A stretch of DNA of 64,000 nt from Aliihoeflea aestuarii (lineage in GTDB: Bacteria > Pseudomonadota > Alphaproteobacteria > Rhizobiales > Rhizobiaceae). The translations under genes were made by a program, and so were the position numbers. The stretch covers positions 124,001-188,000 of the forward strand of contig NZ_JAAAMK010000003.1 of the NCBI RefSeq assembly GCF_024105665.1, written 5' to 3'. Shown here piece after piece: positions 19,432 through 31,075 of the stretch; positions within the stretch are counted from its first letter, which is position 1, and every line of letters starts with the position of its first letter. Below the pieces are notes generated by a model. It ran no database searches. It was given only the letters and a program-made list of their open reading frames with translations, and was not told the origin of the DNA.

Positions 19432-20157
19432 CTATGATCCGCGGGCCGCTGCTGCATAGGAGGGTTCGACCACGCGCCAGACCGCATTTTCGCCGAGCGT
19501 TTCGACCAGTTGCCTGTGCGCTTCGATCTCTCCATCCGTCAGCCTCGGCGACAAGGGACGCGGGCGCGGCTTGATGACGACGATCGTACCGCCACCCGAA
19601 GCGTCGCCGCCGTCGCTGTTCTGAACGTCGAGCATCAGCGCTGCCTGCTTGCCACCGATCAGTTCGATATAGACTTCCGCCAGAAGCTCCGAATCCAGGA
19701 GCGCGCCGTGCTTGGTGCGGTGGGAATTGTCGATGCCGTAGCGCCGACACAGCGCATCGAGCGAGTTCGGTCCCATCGGATGCTTGCGCCGGGCGATCGC
19801 CAATGTATCCACAACGCGCGATGGTTCGACCATTGGAATGTCGAGCCGGGAAAACTCGGCATTCAAGAAGCCGATGTCGAAATTGGCGTTGTGCGCGATC
19901 AGGTCCGCGCCGTCGAGAAAGTCCACCAGTTCGGTGGCGATGCCGCTGAAAACCGGCTTGTCGGCAAGGGACGCGTCGGTGATGCCGTGAACCGCGAGCG
20001 CGTCGGGATGGACCTTGCGCCCTTGCGGGTTGATGAAGACGTGGAAGGTGCGCCCGGTCGGGAAGCGATTGACGAGTTCGATGCCGCCGAACTCGATGAT
20101 CCGGTCTTCGGTCGAATCGAGGCCGGTCGTTTCGGTGTCGAAGATGATCTCACGCAT
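19432..20157 (-). CDS. dnaQ: DNA polymerase III epsilon subunit (3'-5' proofreading exonuclease)
   Basis: The 241-residue protein has Exo [10 protein letters not shown] (catalytic Asp7, Glu9), Exo [16 protein letters not shown] and Exo [13 protein letters not shown]. The C-terminal tail of about 50 residues (from about 190) should bind the alpha subunit. It proofreads the replicative polymerase. Its start overlaps the coaE stop by 8 bp. It lies on the left arm of the proposed origin and is transcribed away from it. Confidence 0.96.
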   Translation of the reverse strand: MREIIFDTETTGLDSTEDRIIEFGGIELVNRFPTGRTFHVFINPQGRKVHPDALAVHGITDASLADKPVFSGIATELVDFLDGADLIAHNANFDIGFLNAEFSRLDIPMVEPSRVVDTLAIARRKHPMGPNSLDALCRRYGIDNSHRTKHGALLDSELLAEVYIELIGGKQAALMLDVQNSDGGDASGGGTIVVIKPRPRPLSPRLTDGEIEAHRQLVETLGENAVWRVVEPSYAAAARGS

Positions 20158-20749
20158 CGGATCTCGCTTCTTCTCTCAGCTTTTCGACGATCGCCTCGAC
20201 CGACCGCCGCGCCTCGTCCAATCCCTCGTCGCTTTCGACGACGAAATCGGCGCGCACCCTCTTTTCGGCGTCGGGAACCTGCCTTGCAAGGATGGCTTCG
20301 AACTTCTCCACCGTCATTCCCGGCCGGGCCAGGACGCGTGCGCGCTGCACCTCATCCGGTGCGGAGACGACGACGATCCGGTCGACCCGGCCTTCGCCGC
20401 CTGTTTCGAACAGAAGCGGAATGTCGAGAACCGCAAGCGGCTGGCCGGCATTGCGCTGCACTTCCAGAAAGGCGTCGGCGTCAGCGCGCACCAGCGGGTG
20501 AACGATGCGCTCGACCGTCCTGATCGCCTCGCCGTCGCCAAGAATGCGGCTTGCCAGCGCGGTGCGGTCGACAACGCCGTCCGTCACCGTGCCGGGAAAC
20601 GCCGCCTCGATCAGCGGCGCGGCCTTCCCGGCATAAAGCCGGTGCACCGCCTCATCCGAATCGTGAACCGGCACGCCCGCCTCCAGGAAGAAGCGGGCTG
20701 TGGTGGACTTGCCCATGCCGATGGAGCCTGTCAGCCCGACGACGATCAT
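20150..20749 (-). CDS. coaE: Dephospho-CoA kinase
   Basis: The 199-residue protein begins [16 protein letters not shown] (Walker A) and has [11 protein letters not shown], the CoA-binding HPLVR and DIPLLFET. It phosphorylates dephospho-CoA in the last step of CoA synthesis. It overlaps aroE (20746-20749) and dnaQ, forming part of the leftward ppsR-maf-aroE-coaE-dnaQ string found beside hemE in alphaproteobacteria. Confidence 0.96.
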   Translation of the reverse strand: MIVVGLTGSIGMGKSTTARFFLEAGVPVHDSDEAVHRLYAGKAAPLIEAAFPGTVTDGVVDRTALASRILGDGEAIRTVERIVHPLVRADADAFLEVQRNAGQPLAVLDIPLLFETGGEGRVDRIVVVSAPDEVQRARVLARPGMTVEKFEAILARQVPDAEKRVRADFVVESDEGLDEARRSVEAIVEKLREEARSDA

Positions 20750-21582
20750 CGTTTGCCCTCGATATCGGCGACGACCAGTGCGCGAAGGTCAGGCGAGACT
20801 TCGGGCCGCACGCCGAACCAGCGTTCGAAACCGGGAACTGCCTGATGCAGAAGCATTCCCAGCCCGTCGACATTTGCCAGTCCGCGGTCCCGCGCACGCT
20901 TCAAAAGCGGCGTTTCCAGCGGAGCATAGACGATGTCGGTGACGATTGCGTCATCGCCCAGCACCTCCAGATCGAGGTCGAGCGGCGGCTGGCCCTTCAT
21001 GCCCAAAGAGGTCGTGTTGACCAGGATATCGGTGCGCGACAGAAGGGATTGCGCCGCAGCCAGCCCGGCGGGCTTCACGCCGGGAAATGCCAGCGCCAGT
21101 TCGCCCGCGCGTTCGGCCGTCCGGTTCGCCACGGTGATCTTTCCGATTCGGGCAGAGCGCAGCGCATGAAGCACGGCGCGGGCGGCACCTCCCGCGCCCA
21201 ATACCAGCGCCGAACCCGCCCCACGCCATCGCGGCGCGCCGGCATCGAGATTTGCAGCGAACCCGTAGGCGTCCGTGTTGCCACCGACGAGCTCGTCCTT
21301 TTCCATCCACAAGGTGTTGACCGCGCCGATGGCGCCAGCCGCCTCGTCGCGCCGCGCGACACGCCGCCAGACCTCTTCCTTGTGTGGGATCGTGACGTTG
21401 CCGCCGACGAATTCGCCCGACGACAGCCGTTCGAGAAAGGCGTCGAGACCAGTCGGATTGACGTCGATCGCATCATACGATCCATCGATCCCGTGCTGTT
21501 TCAGCCAATGTCCATGGATCATCGGCGAGCGCGAATGCGCGATCGGATGGCCGATCACGAAGGCCTGCCTGCGTTCAGCCAT
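20746..21582 (-). CDS. aroE: Shikimate dehydrogenase (NADP+)
   Basis: The 278-residue protein binds shikimate through HSRSPMIHG (about 16-24) and has the catalytic Lys in [12 protein letters not shown] and the Asp in GGNTDAYGF. The NADP-binding loop [10 protein letters not shown] and the basic residue in VANRT follow. It reduces 3-dehydroshikimate in aromatic amino-acid synthesis. It overlaps maf by 8 bp and coaE by 4 bp. Confidence 0.96.
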   Translation of the reverse strand: MAERRQAFVIGHPIAHSRSPMIHGHWLKQHGIDGSYDAIDVNPTGLDAFLERLSSGEFVGGNVTIPHKEEVWRRVARRDEAAGAIGAVNTLWMEKDELVGGNTDAYGFAANLDAGAPRWRGAGSALVLGAGGAARAVLHALRSARIGKITVANRTAERAGELALAFPGVKPAGLAAAQSLLSRTDILVNTTSLGMKGQPPLDLDLEVLGDDAIVTDIVYAPLETPLLKRARDRGLANVDGLGMLLHQAVPGFERWFGVRPEVSPDLRALVVADIEGKR

Positions 21583-22174
21583 CGATAGCGCCCAGTTCCC
21601 TCAATTTTTCCAGAAGCGGCAGCAACGGCAGGCCGACGATGGTGAAATGATCGCCCTCGATCTTTTCGAAGAGCTGGATACCCCTGCCCTCGATCTGGTA
21701 GGCGCCCACCGACGACAAGGCCGTATCCCCGACGGACGACAGATGACGACCGACAAAGCCGGGATCGAGCATCCGCATGGTCAGTTGCGCGATCGAGACG
21801 TGTCGCCAGATCGCCTCGCCGTCGAGCGCGATGACGATTGCGCTGTTCAGTTGATGCGTCCGGCCAGACAGTTTCAGGAGTCGGCGGCGCGCCTCTTCCA
21901 TGTCGGCCGGCTTGTGGAACAGTTCGCCATCCATCGAAAGTGTCTGGTCCGAACCGATGACGAGCGTGCCTGGATGATTCTGACTGACATCGACGGCCTT
22001 GGCTTCGGCCAGGATCTGGGCAAGATCGTCCGCAGACATGCCGGATGACGCAACGGCATCTTCTACCGCGCGCTCGTCAATGCCGGGGCGCTCGACCGTG
22101 AAATCGATGCCGGCATCTTCCAGTATCTTTTTTCGGAAGGGGCTTCCCGATGCCAATATGATCGGTCTTGTCAT
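21575..22174 (-). CDS. maf: Maf-family nucleotide pyrophosphatase
   Basis: The 199-residue protein begins [18 protein letters not shown] and has the conserved [18 protein letters not shown] and [12 protein letters not shown]. Maf proteins hydrolyse canonical or modified NTPs to monophosphates. It overlaps ppsR by 4 bp upstream and aroE by 8 bp downstream. Confidence 0.94.
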   Translation of the reverse strand: MTRPIILASGSPFRKKILEDAGIDFTVERPGIDERAVEDAVASSGMSADDLAQILAEAKAVDVSQNHPGTLVIGSDQTLSMDGELFHKPADMEEARRRLLKLSGRTHQLNSAIVIALDGEAIWRHVSIAQLTMRMLDPGFVGRHLSSVGDTALSSVGAYQIEGRGIQLFEKIEGDHFTIVGLPLLPLLEKLRELGAIDG

Positions 22175-23004
22175 GCTGTGTCCTCGCGAAGTGTCCTGTT
22201 GCGCAGGGCAACGATGGCGGCCGCCGTTTCCTCGATCGAGCGGCGCGTCACGTCAATGACCGGCCAGCCGTGCCGGTTGCAGATCTGCCGGGCATAGGCC
22301 AGTTCTTCCGAAATCGAAAGCCGGTCCACATAGGCGCCGTGATCGAATCCCGCCCCGCCGAGAATGCGGTTCTGGCGCACCTGCGAGATCCGTTCGGCCG
22401 TCGCGATCAGCCCGACGGTCAAGGGCCGCTTCGCCGTTACAATCTGGGGCGGGATGGGAACGCCGACGACGATCGGGACATTCGCGGTCTTGATGCCGCG
22501 ATTGGCCAGATAGATCGATGTCGGCGTCTTGGAGGTGCGCGATATGCCGATCAGGATGATGTCGGCTTCCTCGATATCGGGCGGCAATTGCCCGTCATCA
22601 TGCTCCATCGTGAAATTGAGCGCGTCGATACGGCGAAAATAATCGGCATCGAGCACATGCTGCGCGCCGACCCGTCGGCCGGCCGGCGTTCCCAGATAAG
22701 ACTGGAAGACCAGAAGGACCGGCTCCAGAACCGAGACGGCGGGCAATCCCAGCGACTGGCAATGGGAATCGATTCGCCCGGCAAGATCCTGGTCGACCAC
22801 GGTGTAGAGCACGATCCCCGGCGCATCCTCGATGTCGGCGAGAACGCGTTCGAGCTGTTTTTCCGTCCGGATCAGCGGATAGATATGCTCGATGGCGCGC
22901 GCATTCTTGTACTGGGCGGCAGCGGCACGGCCGGCCGCGAGCAGCGTTTCGCCGGTCGCGTCAGAAATCAGGTGGAGATGAAAGAAGTTTTGCGGCTTGT
23001 TCAC
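22171..23004 (-). CDS. ppsR: Pyruvate phosphate dikinase regulatory protein (DUF299 kinase/phosphorylase)
   Basis: The 277-residue protein has [16 protein letters not shown] at the start and the P-loop-like [16 protein letters not shown] of the DUF299 family. It inactivates pyruvate phosphate dikinase by ADP-dependent threonine phosphorylation and reactivates it with phosphate. I place the start at GTG 23004 ([10 protein letters not shown]). The ATG at 23037 would add 11 residues outside the family pattern and overlap a DnaA-box-like site. It borders the proposed origin. Confidence 0.92.
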   Translation of the reverse strand: MNKPQNFFHLHLISDATGETLLAAGRAAAAQYKNARAIEHIYPLIRTEKQLERVLADIEDAPGIVLYTVVDQDLAGRIDSHCQSLGLPAVSVLEPVLLVFQSYLGTPAGRRVGAQHVLDADYFRRIDALNFTMEHDDGQLPPDIEEADIILIGISRTSKTPTSIYLANRGIKTANVPIVVGVPIPPQIVTAKRPLTVGLIATAERISQVRQNRILGGAGFDHGAYVDRLSISEELAYARQICNRHGWPVIDVTRRSIEETAAAIVALRNRTLREDTA

Positions 23005-23030
23005 GCGATTCTGCCTGGCCTGTGGGCGCC

Positions 23031-23409
23031 TGTGCATAAAGCTGGAGAGCGGCGGCGCGTGGATGGCGGCAATGTATCAGATCGCCGTTTCTCCACAATT
23101 CGCCCTGCTGTGAGAACGGATTCGCGCCTGTGAAAAAGATCGTGGGCAAGCGATGCGTTGTCCAAAGCACGCGCAAAGAGGCGCATTCGGACAGCAGCGA
23201 TCGAACGTGCTGAATCGGAAGGCGGAATCGCGATCGTCCCCGGTGTTCATCAACAGGTTTCGCGATCCGCCCTGCGGCGATATAAGCACTGGTCGACGCG
23301 CACGGCGTCGGGGAGAAGCGGGAAACCCCGATTCCAACAGACTCTAAGAAACATAAGATTCGTTAAAAATTTCTTTTCTTTGTTAAGGCGCTCCCTGGAA
23401 AGGCCGAGA
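23031..23409. other. oriC: Probable chromosomal replication origin (oriC), ppsR-hemE gap
   Basis: The gap next to hemE is where the origin lies in Caulobacter and in many alphaproteobacteria. Two sites fit the relaxed DnaA box TTWTNCACA: TGTGCATAA (23031-23039) and TGTGAAAAA (23129-23137). TTCTCCACA (23089-23097) has one mismatch and TGTGAGAAC (23109-23117) two. Six GANTC methylation sites begin at 23119, 23212, 23225, 23330, 23340 and 23357, where about one or two would be expected. An AT-rich tract at 23341-23386 could be the unwinding element. Genes diverge on both sides and parAB with parS lie close by. Confidence 0.82.
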
Positions 23410-24441
23410 ATGTCGATCGAACGCAAGATGCTGCGGGTATTGAAAGGCGAAGCGGTTTCGCCGCCGCCGATCTGGATGATGCGTCAGGCCGGCCGTTACC
23501 TTCCCGAATATCGCGAAGCGCGTAAAACAGCCGGAAGCTTTCTGGATCTCTGCTACAACCCGGATTTCGCGGTGGAAGTAACGCTCCAGCCGATCCGGCG
23601 TTTCGGCTTCGACGCATCGATCCTGTTTTCCGATATTCTCGTTATTCCTCACGCGCTTGGCCGGGACCTTCGCTTCGAGGAAGGGCGTGGGCCGCTGATG
23701 ACGCCGATCGAGGCTGACGAGATCGAACGGCTCGATCCGTCGCGCATCCACGAGCATCTGGCGCCGGTCTACGAGACGGTGCGGCGGCTTCGTGCCGAAC
23801 TTCCGGCCGAGACCACGCTGATCGGCTTTTGCGGCGCGCCGTGGACGGTGGCGACCTATATGATTGCCGGGCACGGCACGCCCGACCAGGCGCCGGCGCG
23901 TCTTTTCGCCTACCGGCATCCTACCGAGATGCGCACGCTTCTCGATCTTCTTGCGGATTGCTCGGCCGATTATCTCATTCGCCAGATCGAGGCCGGCGCG
24001 GATTGCGTGCAGATATTCGATTCCTGGTCGGGTGTCCTCGACGAAGCTTCGTTTCACGCATATTGCGTGCGACCCGTCCAGCGCATCGTTGGAAAGGTGC
24101 GCAAAACCTATCCAGATGTGCCGATCATCGGTTTTCCCAAGGGTGCGGGCGCTCAATATGAGGGCTACCGGAACATAACCGGCGTGACCGCTCTCGGTCT
24201 CGACTGGAGCGTTCCCTGGAACCAGGCGAAGCGCCTGCAAGCCGAGGGACCTGTCCAGGGAAATCTCGATCCGCTCAGGCTTGTCGCCGGAGGCTGGGCT
24301 CTGGACGAGGGTGTCAAACGCATATTGAGCGAGTTGTCCGATGGCCCCTTCATCTTCAATCTCGGCCACGGCATCACACCGCAAACGCCGATCGCGCATG
24401 TGGAGCGCATGATCGAACTCGTAAGGGGAACGGCTGGATGA
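23410..24441 (+). CDS. hemE: Uroporphyrinogen decarboxylase
   Basis: The 343-residue protein decarboxylates uroporphyrinogen III to coproporphyrinogen III. It has [16 protein letters not shown] with the active-site Arg pair, [14 protein letters not shown] with the catalytic Asp, [13 protein letters not shown] and IFNLGHGI. It is the first gene on the right arm of the proposed origin and overlaps hemJ by 4 bp (ATGA at 24438). Confidence 0.97.
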   Translation: MSIERKMLRVLKGEAVSPPPIWMMRQAGRYLPEYREARKTAGSFLDLCYNPDFAVEVTLQPIRRFGFDASILFSDILVIPHALGRDLRFEEGRGPLMTPIEADEIERLDPSRIHEHLAPVYETVRRLRAELPAETTLIGFCGAPWTVATYMIAGHGTPDQAPARLFAYRHPTEMRTLLDLLADCSADYLIRQIEAGADCVQIFDSWSGVLDEASFHAYCVRPVQRIVGKVRKTYPDVPIIGFPKGAGAQYEGYRNITGVTALGLDWSVPWNQAKRLQAEGPVQGNLDPLRLVAGGWALDEGVKRILSELSDGPFIFNLGHGITPQTPIAHVERMIELVRGTAG

Positions 24442-24968
24442 GCGGGACGGAAAAAAAGCAGGCCGGACCCGGCGTCCGGGCGATGATCGGCCTAGCCGTC
24501 TTAGGCGCGCTGGCTGTTCTTGCGGCGCTTTTCTTTCCGGACCAGTTCTATCTGTGGGCCAAGGCCATCCACATCATCGCGGTGATCGCCTGGATGGCGG
24601 GCATGCTCTATCTGCCGCGCCTGTTCGTCTATCATGCCGAGGTCGCCACCGGTTCGCCGCAGTCGGAAACCTTCAAACTGATGGAACGGCGTCTTTTGCA
24701 GATCATCATCAACCCGGCGATGACGATTACATGGGTGCTCGGCCTGTGGCTGGCATGGAAAGGGTTTTCATTTTCCGGTGGCTGGCTGCACTTGAAGATT
24801 CTGCTCGTCGTCGCCATGTCCGGCCTGCACGGCTATTTCTCGAAGGCGGTTCGGCTCTTCGCCGAGGACCGTAACGAGAAGTCCGCCCGGCACTGGCGCA
24901 TCATGAATGAAGCGCCGACAGTGCTGATGATTGTCATCGTCGTACTCGTCGTGGTAAAGCCGTTCTAA
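24438..24968 (+). CDS. hemJ: Protoporphyrinogen IX oxidase HemJ
   Basis: The 176-residue membrane protein has about four transmembrane helices (about 17-34, 41-60, 88-107 and 155-173). The conserved His/Met-rich motifs [24 protein letters not shown] are split by the first loop, and [12 protein letters not shown] is also present. HemJ replaces HemG/HemY in most alphaproteobacteria. Coupling with hemE supports the call. Confidence 0.93.
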   Translation: MSGTEKKQAGPGVRAMIGLAVLGALAVLAALFFPDQFYLWAKAIHIIAVIAWMAGMLYLPRLFVYHAEVATGSPQSETFKLMERRLLQIIINPAMTITWVLGLWLAWKGFSFSGGWLHLKILLVVAMSGLHGYFSKAVRLFAEDRNEKSARHWRIMNEAPTVLMIVIVVLVVVKPF

Positions 24969-25120
24969 CGATGCCGCATGTCGCTTGCGCTTCCCGGCGC
25001 ACGGCGATAGAAGGGCAGTCCTTCCTATACGCAGCGCGGCGCGATCTTCCGTTGACGGCACGCCCCGCGCCGCAACCTTCCGACTTTCCATCGATTCTCC
25101 CACACCAAGCCGGTGCGTCC
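24969..25120 (+). promoter_or_regulatory. Leader region of rho
   Basis: These 152 bp separate hemJ from rho. Rho is autoregulated in many bacteria through its leader, and a leader function is an inference here. I see no strong terminator hairpin after hemJ, and a weak continuation of the reading frame upstream of rho has no family support. Confidence 0.4.
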
Positions 25121-26386
<1,266 letters not shown>

Positions 26387-26428
26387 TCCGGCGACACATT
26401 CGCCGGGATCGGCTGAAGACTGGTGGAT

Positions 26429-26454
26429 CGGCGGACAGGCATGTCCGCCGTTTT
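26429..26454 (+). terminator. Intrinsic terminator after rho
   Basis: Stem CGGCGGACA (26429-26437) / TGTCCGCCG (26442-26450), 4-nt loop, followed by TTTT. A second, weaker inverted repeat (GATCCGGCG / CGCCGGGATC) precedes it around 26386-26410. It lies 16 bp upstream of mnmE. Confidence 0.85.
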
Positions 26455-26469
26455 GCATTGGAGACTTGA

Positions 26470-27762
26470 ATGGCTCAGGCCTCGACCATCTATGCTCTTT
26501 CAAGCGGCAAGCTACCCGCCGGCGTCGCGGTGGTGCGCATTTCCGGGCCGCATGTGCCCGATGCGATCCCAACCCTGACCGGGCGTCCTACACTATCTCC
26601 GCGGGTGGCGACGCTGGCAGATATTCGTGGCGAAGACGGATCCGTCATCGACAAGGCTCTGTGCATCCATTTCCCAGCGCCTAAGAGCTTCACGGGCGAA
26701 GACGTTCTGGAAATCCAGTTGCATGGCAGCCGGGCGGTGGTGACGGCGCTGCTGGATCGGCTGGCCACGCTGGAGGGGTTCGAGCCCGCCGAGCCCGGCG
26801 CCTTTACGATGCGTGCGTTTCTCAACGGACATATCGACCTGACCGCCGCCGAAGCACTTTCGGATTTGATTGTCGCGGAAACCGAAGCACAGCGTAAACT
26901 TGCACTGGCCAATGCCGACGGCGCGCAGCGCCGTCTTTACGAGGACTGGCGCAAGCAATTGATCTCGATCTGGGCTTCGGTTGAGGCCGATCTCGATTTT
27001 TCAGATCAGGAGGATGTTCCGGACGAATTCGGAAATGCCTTCGTCGGACCCATCGGCATGCTCATATCGGCGATCGAAGATCATCTGCGCGGTTTTGCGG
27101 CGGCCGAGATCATCAATGACGGCTATCACATCGTCGTTGCCGGACCGCCGAATTCTGGAAAGTCAAGCCTTATCAATTACTTAGCGAAACGCGAAGTTGC
27201 AATCGTAACCGACATCGCCGGAACCACACGGGATTTGATCGACATACGGATCGAAATCGGGGGTCATCTGGTACGCATCACAGACACGGCCGGACTGCGC
27301 GACGCGCAGGACGTGGTCGAGCTCATCGGTATCGAACGTGCCCACAGCGCAATGCGACAAGCCGATCTCGTCCTGCTGCTCGATGACGGGAGCAACGCCC
27401 CGATCGACGTGCCGGAAGAGGGAATGCTGAAGGTTTATACGAAGGCCGATGTCGTGGATCACATTCACGCACCCCGTATATCTACACGGACGGGGGAAGG
27501 TGTGGAGGCGTTGGTGACGCATATAGCCGACATGATCGATGAACATATCGGCGTTTTCGATACCATTCCTTCGCGTGCCCGGCACGTCGCGGAATTGACA
27601 AGCTGCCTTTCAAGCCTGAAATCTGCTACGACGCTTGCGGAACCGGAACTTATTGCCGAGGAGCTCCGCAAGGCGGCGGACGCCTTGGGGCGAACGACTG
27701 GCGCTGTCGACGTCGAGGAATTGCTCGGCGATATCTTCTCCCGGTTCTGCATAGGGAAATGA
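26470..27762 (+). CDS. mnmE: tRNA modification GTPase MnmE (TrmE)
   Basis: The 430-residue protein starts with the tetrahydrofolate-binding domain (about 1-115). A central helical domain follows with an embedded G domain: G1 [10 protein letters not shown] near 220, G2 DIAGTTRD and G3 DTAGLRD. The C-terminal FCIGK carries the conserved Cys. With MnmG it installs the cmnm5 group on U34 of certain tRNAs. The G4 motif appears as TKAD. It overlaps mnmG (ATGA 27759-27762). Confidence 0.96.
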   Translation: MAQASTIYALSSGKLPAGVAVVRISGPHVPDAIPTLTGRPTLSPRVATLADIRGEDGSVIDKALCIHFPAPKSFTGEDVLEIQLHGSRAVVTALLDRLATLEGFEPAEPGAFTMRAFLNGHIDLTAAEALSDLIVAETEAQRKLALANADGAQRRLYEDWRKQLISIWASVEADLDFSDQEDVPDEFGNAFVGPIGMLISAIEDHLRGFAAAEIINDGYHIVVAGPPNSGKSSLINYLAKREVAIVTDIAGTTRDLIDIRIEIGGHLVRITDTAGLRDAQDVVELIGIERAHSAMRQADLVLLLDDGSNAPIDVPEEGMLKVYTKADVVDHIHAPRISTRTGEGVEALVTHIADMIDEHIGVFDTIPSRARHVAELTSCLSSLKSATTLAEPELIAEELRKAADALGRTTGAVDVEELLGDIFSRFCIGK

Positions 27763-29633
27763 CTCACGTGAAACATGGCTCAAAATATGATGTCGTAGTC
27801 GTCGGGGGAGGTCACGCAGGCGTGGAGGCCGCTACCGCCGCCGCCCGTATGGGCGCAAAGACGGCTCTCGTCACGATGAGCATCGACAATCTCGGCGTCA
27901 TGTCCTGCAATCCGGCTATCGGAGGTCTGGGCAAGGGTCAGTTGGTGCGAGAGATCGATGCCTTGGACGGGATCATGGGGCGCGCGGCCGACCGTGCCGG
28001 TATCCAGTTCCGTCTTCTCAACCGGAGCAAAGGGCCAGCCGTTCAGGGCCCTCGTACGCAAGCCGATCGCAGGCTCTATGCGCGGGCTGTTGCCGACCTC
28101 GTTTCCGAGCAGGCTAATCTCGAGATCGTTGCTGACGAGGTGGTCGATGTCGCCATCGAGTCAGCGCGCGTCAAATCCGTGGTTCTGAAAAATGGCGGTG
28201 CCGTCACTTGCGGCGCAGTGGTGTTGACGACGGGAACCTTTCTTCGCGGACTGATCCACATAGGCGATCAACGCTTTCCAGCCGGCCGGATGGGTGAGCG
28301 GGAGACGTCGGGTCTAGCCCACACATTGAGATCGCTGGGACTTCGCCTTGGTCGCCTCAAGACGGGTACACCTCCCCGTTTGGCACGTCAGACCATCGAC
28401 TGGAATGCGCTGGAGAAGCAGGAGGCCGACACGGACCCTGTGCCGTTTTCCATGCTGACGGAGAGGATCGAAGTTGAGCAAATCGCTTGCGCCATCACGC
28501 GAACGAATGCCGAAACCCACAAATTAATCAAGGAAAACATCGCGCGTTCGGCGATGTATAGCGGTGCGATCGAAGGCGTCGGCCCGCGCTATTGCCCGTC
28601 GATCGAGGACAAGATCGTTCGCTTTGGCGAACGTGACGGGCATCAGATATTTCTCGAACCGGAAGGCTTGGACAGCGATCTCGTATATCCCAATGGGATA
28701 TCGACCTCGCTTCCGCTCGACGTGCAGACTGCTTTCGTAAGATCTCTTCCTGGCCTGCACAATGCGCAGCTTGTCCAGGCCGGCTATGCGATCGAGTATG
28801 ATCACGTCGACCCGCGCGAGCTGACGCTTTCGCTCGAAACCAAAGCTTCGAAAGGGCTGTTTCTTGCCGGGCAGATCAACGGCACAACGGGTTATGAGGA
28901 GGCTGGTGCGCAAGGGCTCCTCGCCGGCATGAATGCGGCGCGTTCCGCTTCGGGCGCTCCACCGGTGATCCTGTCGCGAAGTGAAGCCTATATCGGTGTC
29001 ATGATCGACGATCTTGTGACCAAAGGTGTCAGTGAACCTTACCGCATGTTTACGTCGCGTGCCGAGTTTCGCCTGTCTCTACGCGCCGACAATGCAGAGG
29101 AACGCCTGACTTCCTTGGGAATAACGGCCGGCGTTGTATCGTCGAAGCGGCAATCCGCATATGAAAATCGCCGTCGCAAGCTGGATACGGCAAAACGTTT
29201 GCTTCAATCGAAGAGCCTGACGTCGAGCGAAGCCATCGACCTTGCTCTTCCAATCAATGCCGACGGACGTCGCCGGACCGCTTTCGATCTGCTTGGATAT
29301 CCCTCCATAGGATTCGACCGCCTGGGCGCAATTTGGCCGGAATTGAAAGAGGTCGACAGCAAAACAATCCGGTTGATCGATATCGAAGCAAAGTACGCCG
29401 TTTACATGAAGCGGCAAGAACGGGATATCGAACGGATCAAGCAGCAGGAAGCGGCTTCTTTGTCGAGCGATATCGACTACAACCAGATTCCGGGTCTGTC
29501 TGTCGAACTCAAAAGCAAGCTGGCTCGCGAGAAGCCTGTAACAATCGCTCATGCCGCGCGTATGGAAGGCATGACGCCCGCCGCGCTCTCACTACTTCTG
29601 GCATATCGCAAGCGTTATACGGAAGCGGCATGA
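27759..29633 (+). CDS. mnmG: tRNA uridine-5-carboxymethylaminomethyl synthesis enzyme MnmG (GidA)
   Basis: The 624-residue FAD protein begins with the dinucleotide-binding [14 protein letters not shown] and has [17 protein letters not shown]. Later come LKTGTPPRL and the Cys motif region [11 protein letters not shown]. It is the partner of MnmE. Base composition is slightly less GC-rich than in the flanking transporter genes, as in mnmE and rsmG. The start region (27760-27775) coincides with a parS-like site. It overlaps rsmG by 4 bp. Confidence 0.97.
   Translation: MTHVKHGSKYDVVVVGGGHAGVEAATAAARMGAKTALVTMSIDNLGVMSCNPAIGGLGKGQLVREIDALDGIMGRAADRAGIQFRLLNRSKGPAVQGPRTQADRRLYARAVADLVSEQANLEIVADEVVDVAIESARVKSVVLKNGGAVTCGAVVLTTGTFLRGLIHIGDQRFPAGRMGERETSGLAHTLRSLGLRLGRLKTGTPPRLARQTIDWNALEKQEADTDPVPFSMLTERIEVEQIACAITRTNAETHKLIKENIARSAMYSGAIEGVGPRYCPSIEDKIVRFGERDGHQIFLEPEGLDSDLVYPNGISTSLPLDVQTAFVRSLPGLHNAQLVQAGYAIEYDHVDPRELTLSLETKASKGLFLAGQINGTTGYEEAGAQGLLAGMNAARSASGAPPVILSRSEAYIGVMIDDLVTKGVSEPYRMFTSRAEFRLSLRADNAEERLTSLGITAGVVSSKRQSAYENRRRKLDTAKRLLQSKSLTSSEAIDLALPINADGRRRTAFDLLGYPSIGFDRLGAIWPELKEVDSKTIRLIDIEAKYAVYMKRQERDIERIKQQEAASLSSDIDYNQIPGLSVELKSKLAREKPVTIAHAARMEGMTPAALSLLLAYRKRYTEAA
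27760..27775. promoter_or_regulatory. parS-like site 2 (mnmE-mnmG junction)
   Basis: TGACTCACGTGAAACA matches 14 of 16 positions of the parS consensus. It spans the first codons of mnmG and the mnmE stop, 4.4 kb right of the proposed origin. Confidence 0.78.
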
Positions 29634-30265
29634 CCGGGCAGGACGGTGTAACAAATCTATCCGGTGTTTTGGTTTCACGTGAAACGCTGGAGCGGCTCCG
29701 TGATTTTGAGGAACTCTTCAAACACTGGAATAAGTCGATCAATCTCGCAGCGCCTTCAACGCTTGCAGATTTTTGGAAACGACATGTGCTCGATTCCATA
29801 CAGATCTGGCGATACCGGCAAGGCGCGAAAAACTGGCTTGATCTAGGAAGTGGCGGTGGATTGCCGGGTGTGATCATTGGAATTCTTGCTGTAGGCGAGG
29901 ATTTGCATGTCACGCTGGTAGAAAGCAACAATAAGAAGGCCGCGTTTTTGCGGACATGCGTGTCGCGTTACGGGTTGCCGGTCGACGTGCTTACCAAGCG
30001 CATCGAGAACGTTGATACGAAAAACACCGTCGATGTTATTTCCGCGCGGGCGCTGGCCGATCTCAACATGCTTCTGACGATGTCCAGCAGGTGGCTCGGG
30101 CCGGGTGCAGGGCGGGCGCTTTACCATAAAGGACGGGATTACGCCGCAGAAATCGTCGAAGCGCGTGACCGATGGGCATTTGATCTGATAGAGCATCAAA
30201 GCGTGGTCGATCCGATGAGTCGGATTCTCGAGATCTCGAATGTGAAGCGGTTGGAGCATTCATGA
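29630..30265 (+). CDS. rsmG: 16S rRNA (guanine527-N7)-methyltransferase RsmG (GidB)
   Basis: The 211-residue SAM-dependent enzyme has [13 protein letters not shown], the SAM site [13 protein letters not shown] and [14 protein letters not shown]. It methylates G527 of 16S rRNA; loss gives low-level streptomycin resistance in other bacteria. The VSRET motif near residue 15 is encoded by a parS-like palindrome. It overlaps mnmG and parA by 4 bp each. Confidence 0.96.
   Translation: MTGQDGVTNLSGVLVSRETLERLRDFEELFKHWNKSINLAAPSTLADFWKRHVLDSIQIWRYRQGAKNWLDLGSGGGLPGVIIGILAVGEDLHVTLVESNNKKAAFLRTCVSRYGLPVDVLTKRIENVDTKNTVDVISARALADLNMLLTMSSRWLGPGAGRALYHKGRDYAAEIVEARDRWAFDLIEHQSVVDPMSRILEISNVKRLEHS
29671..29686. 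promoter_or_regulatory. parS-like site 3 (inside rsmG)
   Basis: GGTTTCACGTGAAACG has the full 14-bp palindromic core of parS and differs from the consensus only at the two outer bases. It encodes part of VSRET in RsmG and lies 0.6 kb before parA. Confidence 0.9.
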
Positions 30266-31065
30266 TGGTCGCCAGGCGTCCGAGAATTATCACCGTGGCA
30301 AACCAAAAGGGTGGCGTCGGCAAGACGACGACGGCCATCAATCTGGCGACTGCCCTTGCCGCTATCGGCGAGAACGTTCTGATCGTCGATCTCGATCCGC
30401 AGGGCAATGCGAGTACGGGTTTGGGTGTCGAGCGCAGCGAGCGCGAGATATCTTCCTACGACCTCCTCATCGGTGACGTCACGATTGCCCAATCCGCCGT
30501 CAAGAATGCGGTCCCCGGTCTCGCCGTTGTTCCGTCGACCCTCGATTTGCTAGGTGTGGAGATGGAAATTTCCGCATCTCCGGATCGTGCGCTGAGATTG
30601 CGTAAAGCGATCGAAGCGCCAAACGGAGGGGCGGAGGCGTATGACTATATTCTCATCGATTGTCCCCCGTCGCTCAATCTTCTGACATTGAATTCGATGG
30701 CCGCTGCCGATTCGGTTCTCGTCCCGTTGCAGTGCGAGTTCTTTGCTCTCGAAGGTTTGAGTCAGCTTTTGCATACCGTCGATCAGGTGCGAAGCAGTCT
30801 CAATCCGCGTCTGACAATCCAGGGCATCGTCATGACGATGTTCGACGGGCGGAACAATCTTGCGAACCAGGTCGTGCAGGATGTGCGGACCCATATGGGT
30901 GACAAGGTGTATGAAACAGTGATTCCCCGGAACGTTCGTGTTTCGGAGGCACCGTCCTATGGTAAGCCGGCTATTCTTTACGATCTGAAATGTTCGGGCA
31001 GCCAGGCCTATCTTCAGTTGGCATCCGAAGTTATCCGTCGGGAACGTCTATTGCGTGCGGCTTAG
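30262..31065 (+). CDS. parA: Chromosome-partitioning ATPase ParA (Soj)
   Basis: The 267-residue protein has the deviant Walker A KGGVGKTTT near residue 15, Walker A' VDLDPQGNAST and Walker B DYILIDCPPSLNLL. It forms an ATP-dependent gradient on the nucleoid that moves ParB-parS complexes. The start overlaps rsmG (30262-30265). The short form without an N-terminal HTH is the chromosomal type. Confidence 0.97.
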   Translation: MMVARRPRIITVANQKGGVGKTTTAINLATALAAIGENVLIVDLDPQGNASTGLGVERSEREISSYDLLIGDVTIAQSAVKNAVPGLAVVPSTLDLLGVEMEISASPDRALRLRKAIEAPNGGAEAYDYILIDCPPSLNLLTLNSMAAADSVLVPLQCEFFALEGLSQLLHTVDQVRSSLNPRLTIQGIVMTMFDGRNNLANQVVQDVRTHMGDKVYETVIPRNVRVSEAPSYGKPAILYDLKCSGSQAYLQLASEVIRRERLLRAA

Positions 31066-31075
31066 GGAGAACGAG

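Noticed and set aside
23363-23386. Two TTAA motifs in the proposed origin as a CtrA site
   Set aside because: They are 16 bp apart, whereas the full CtrA site needs a 7-bp spacer.
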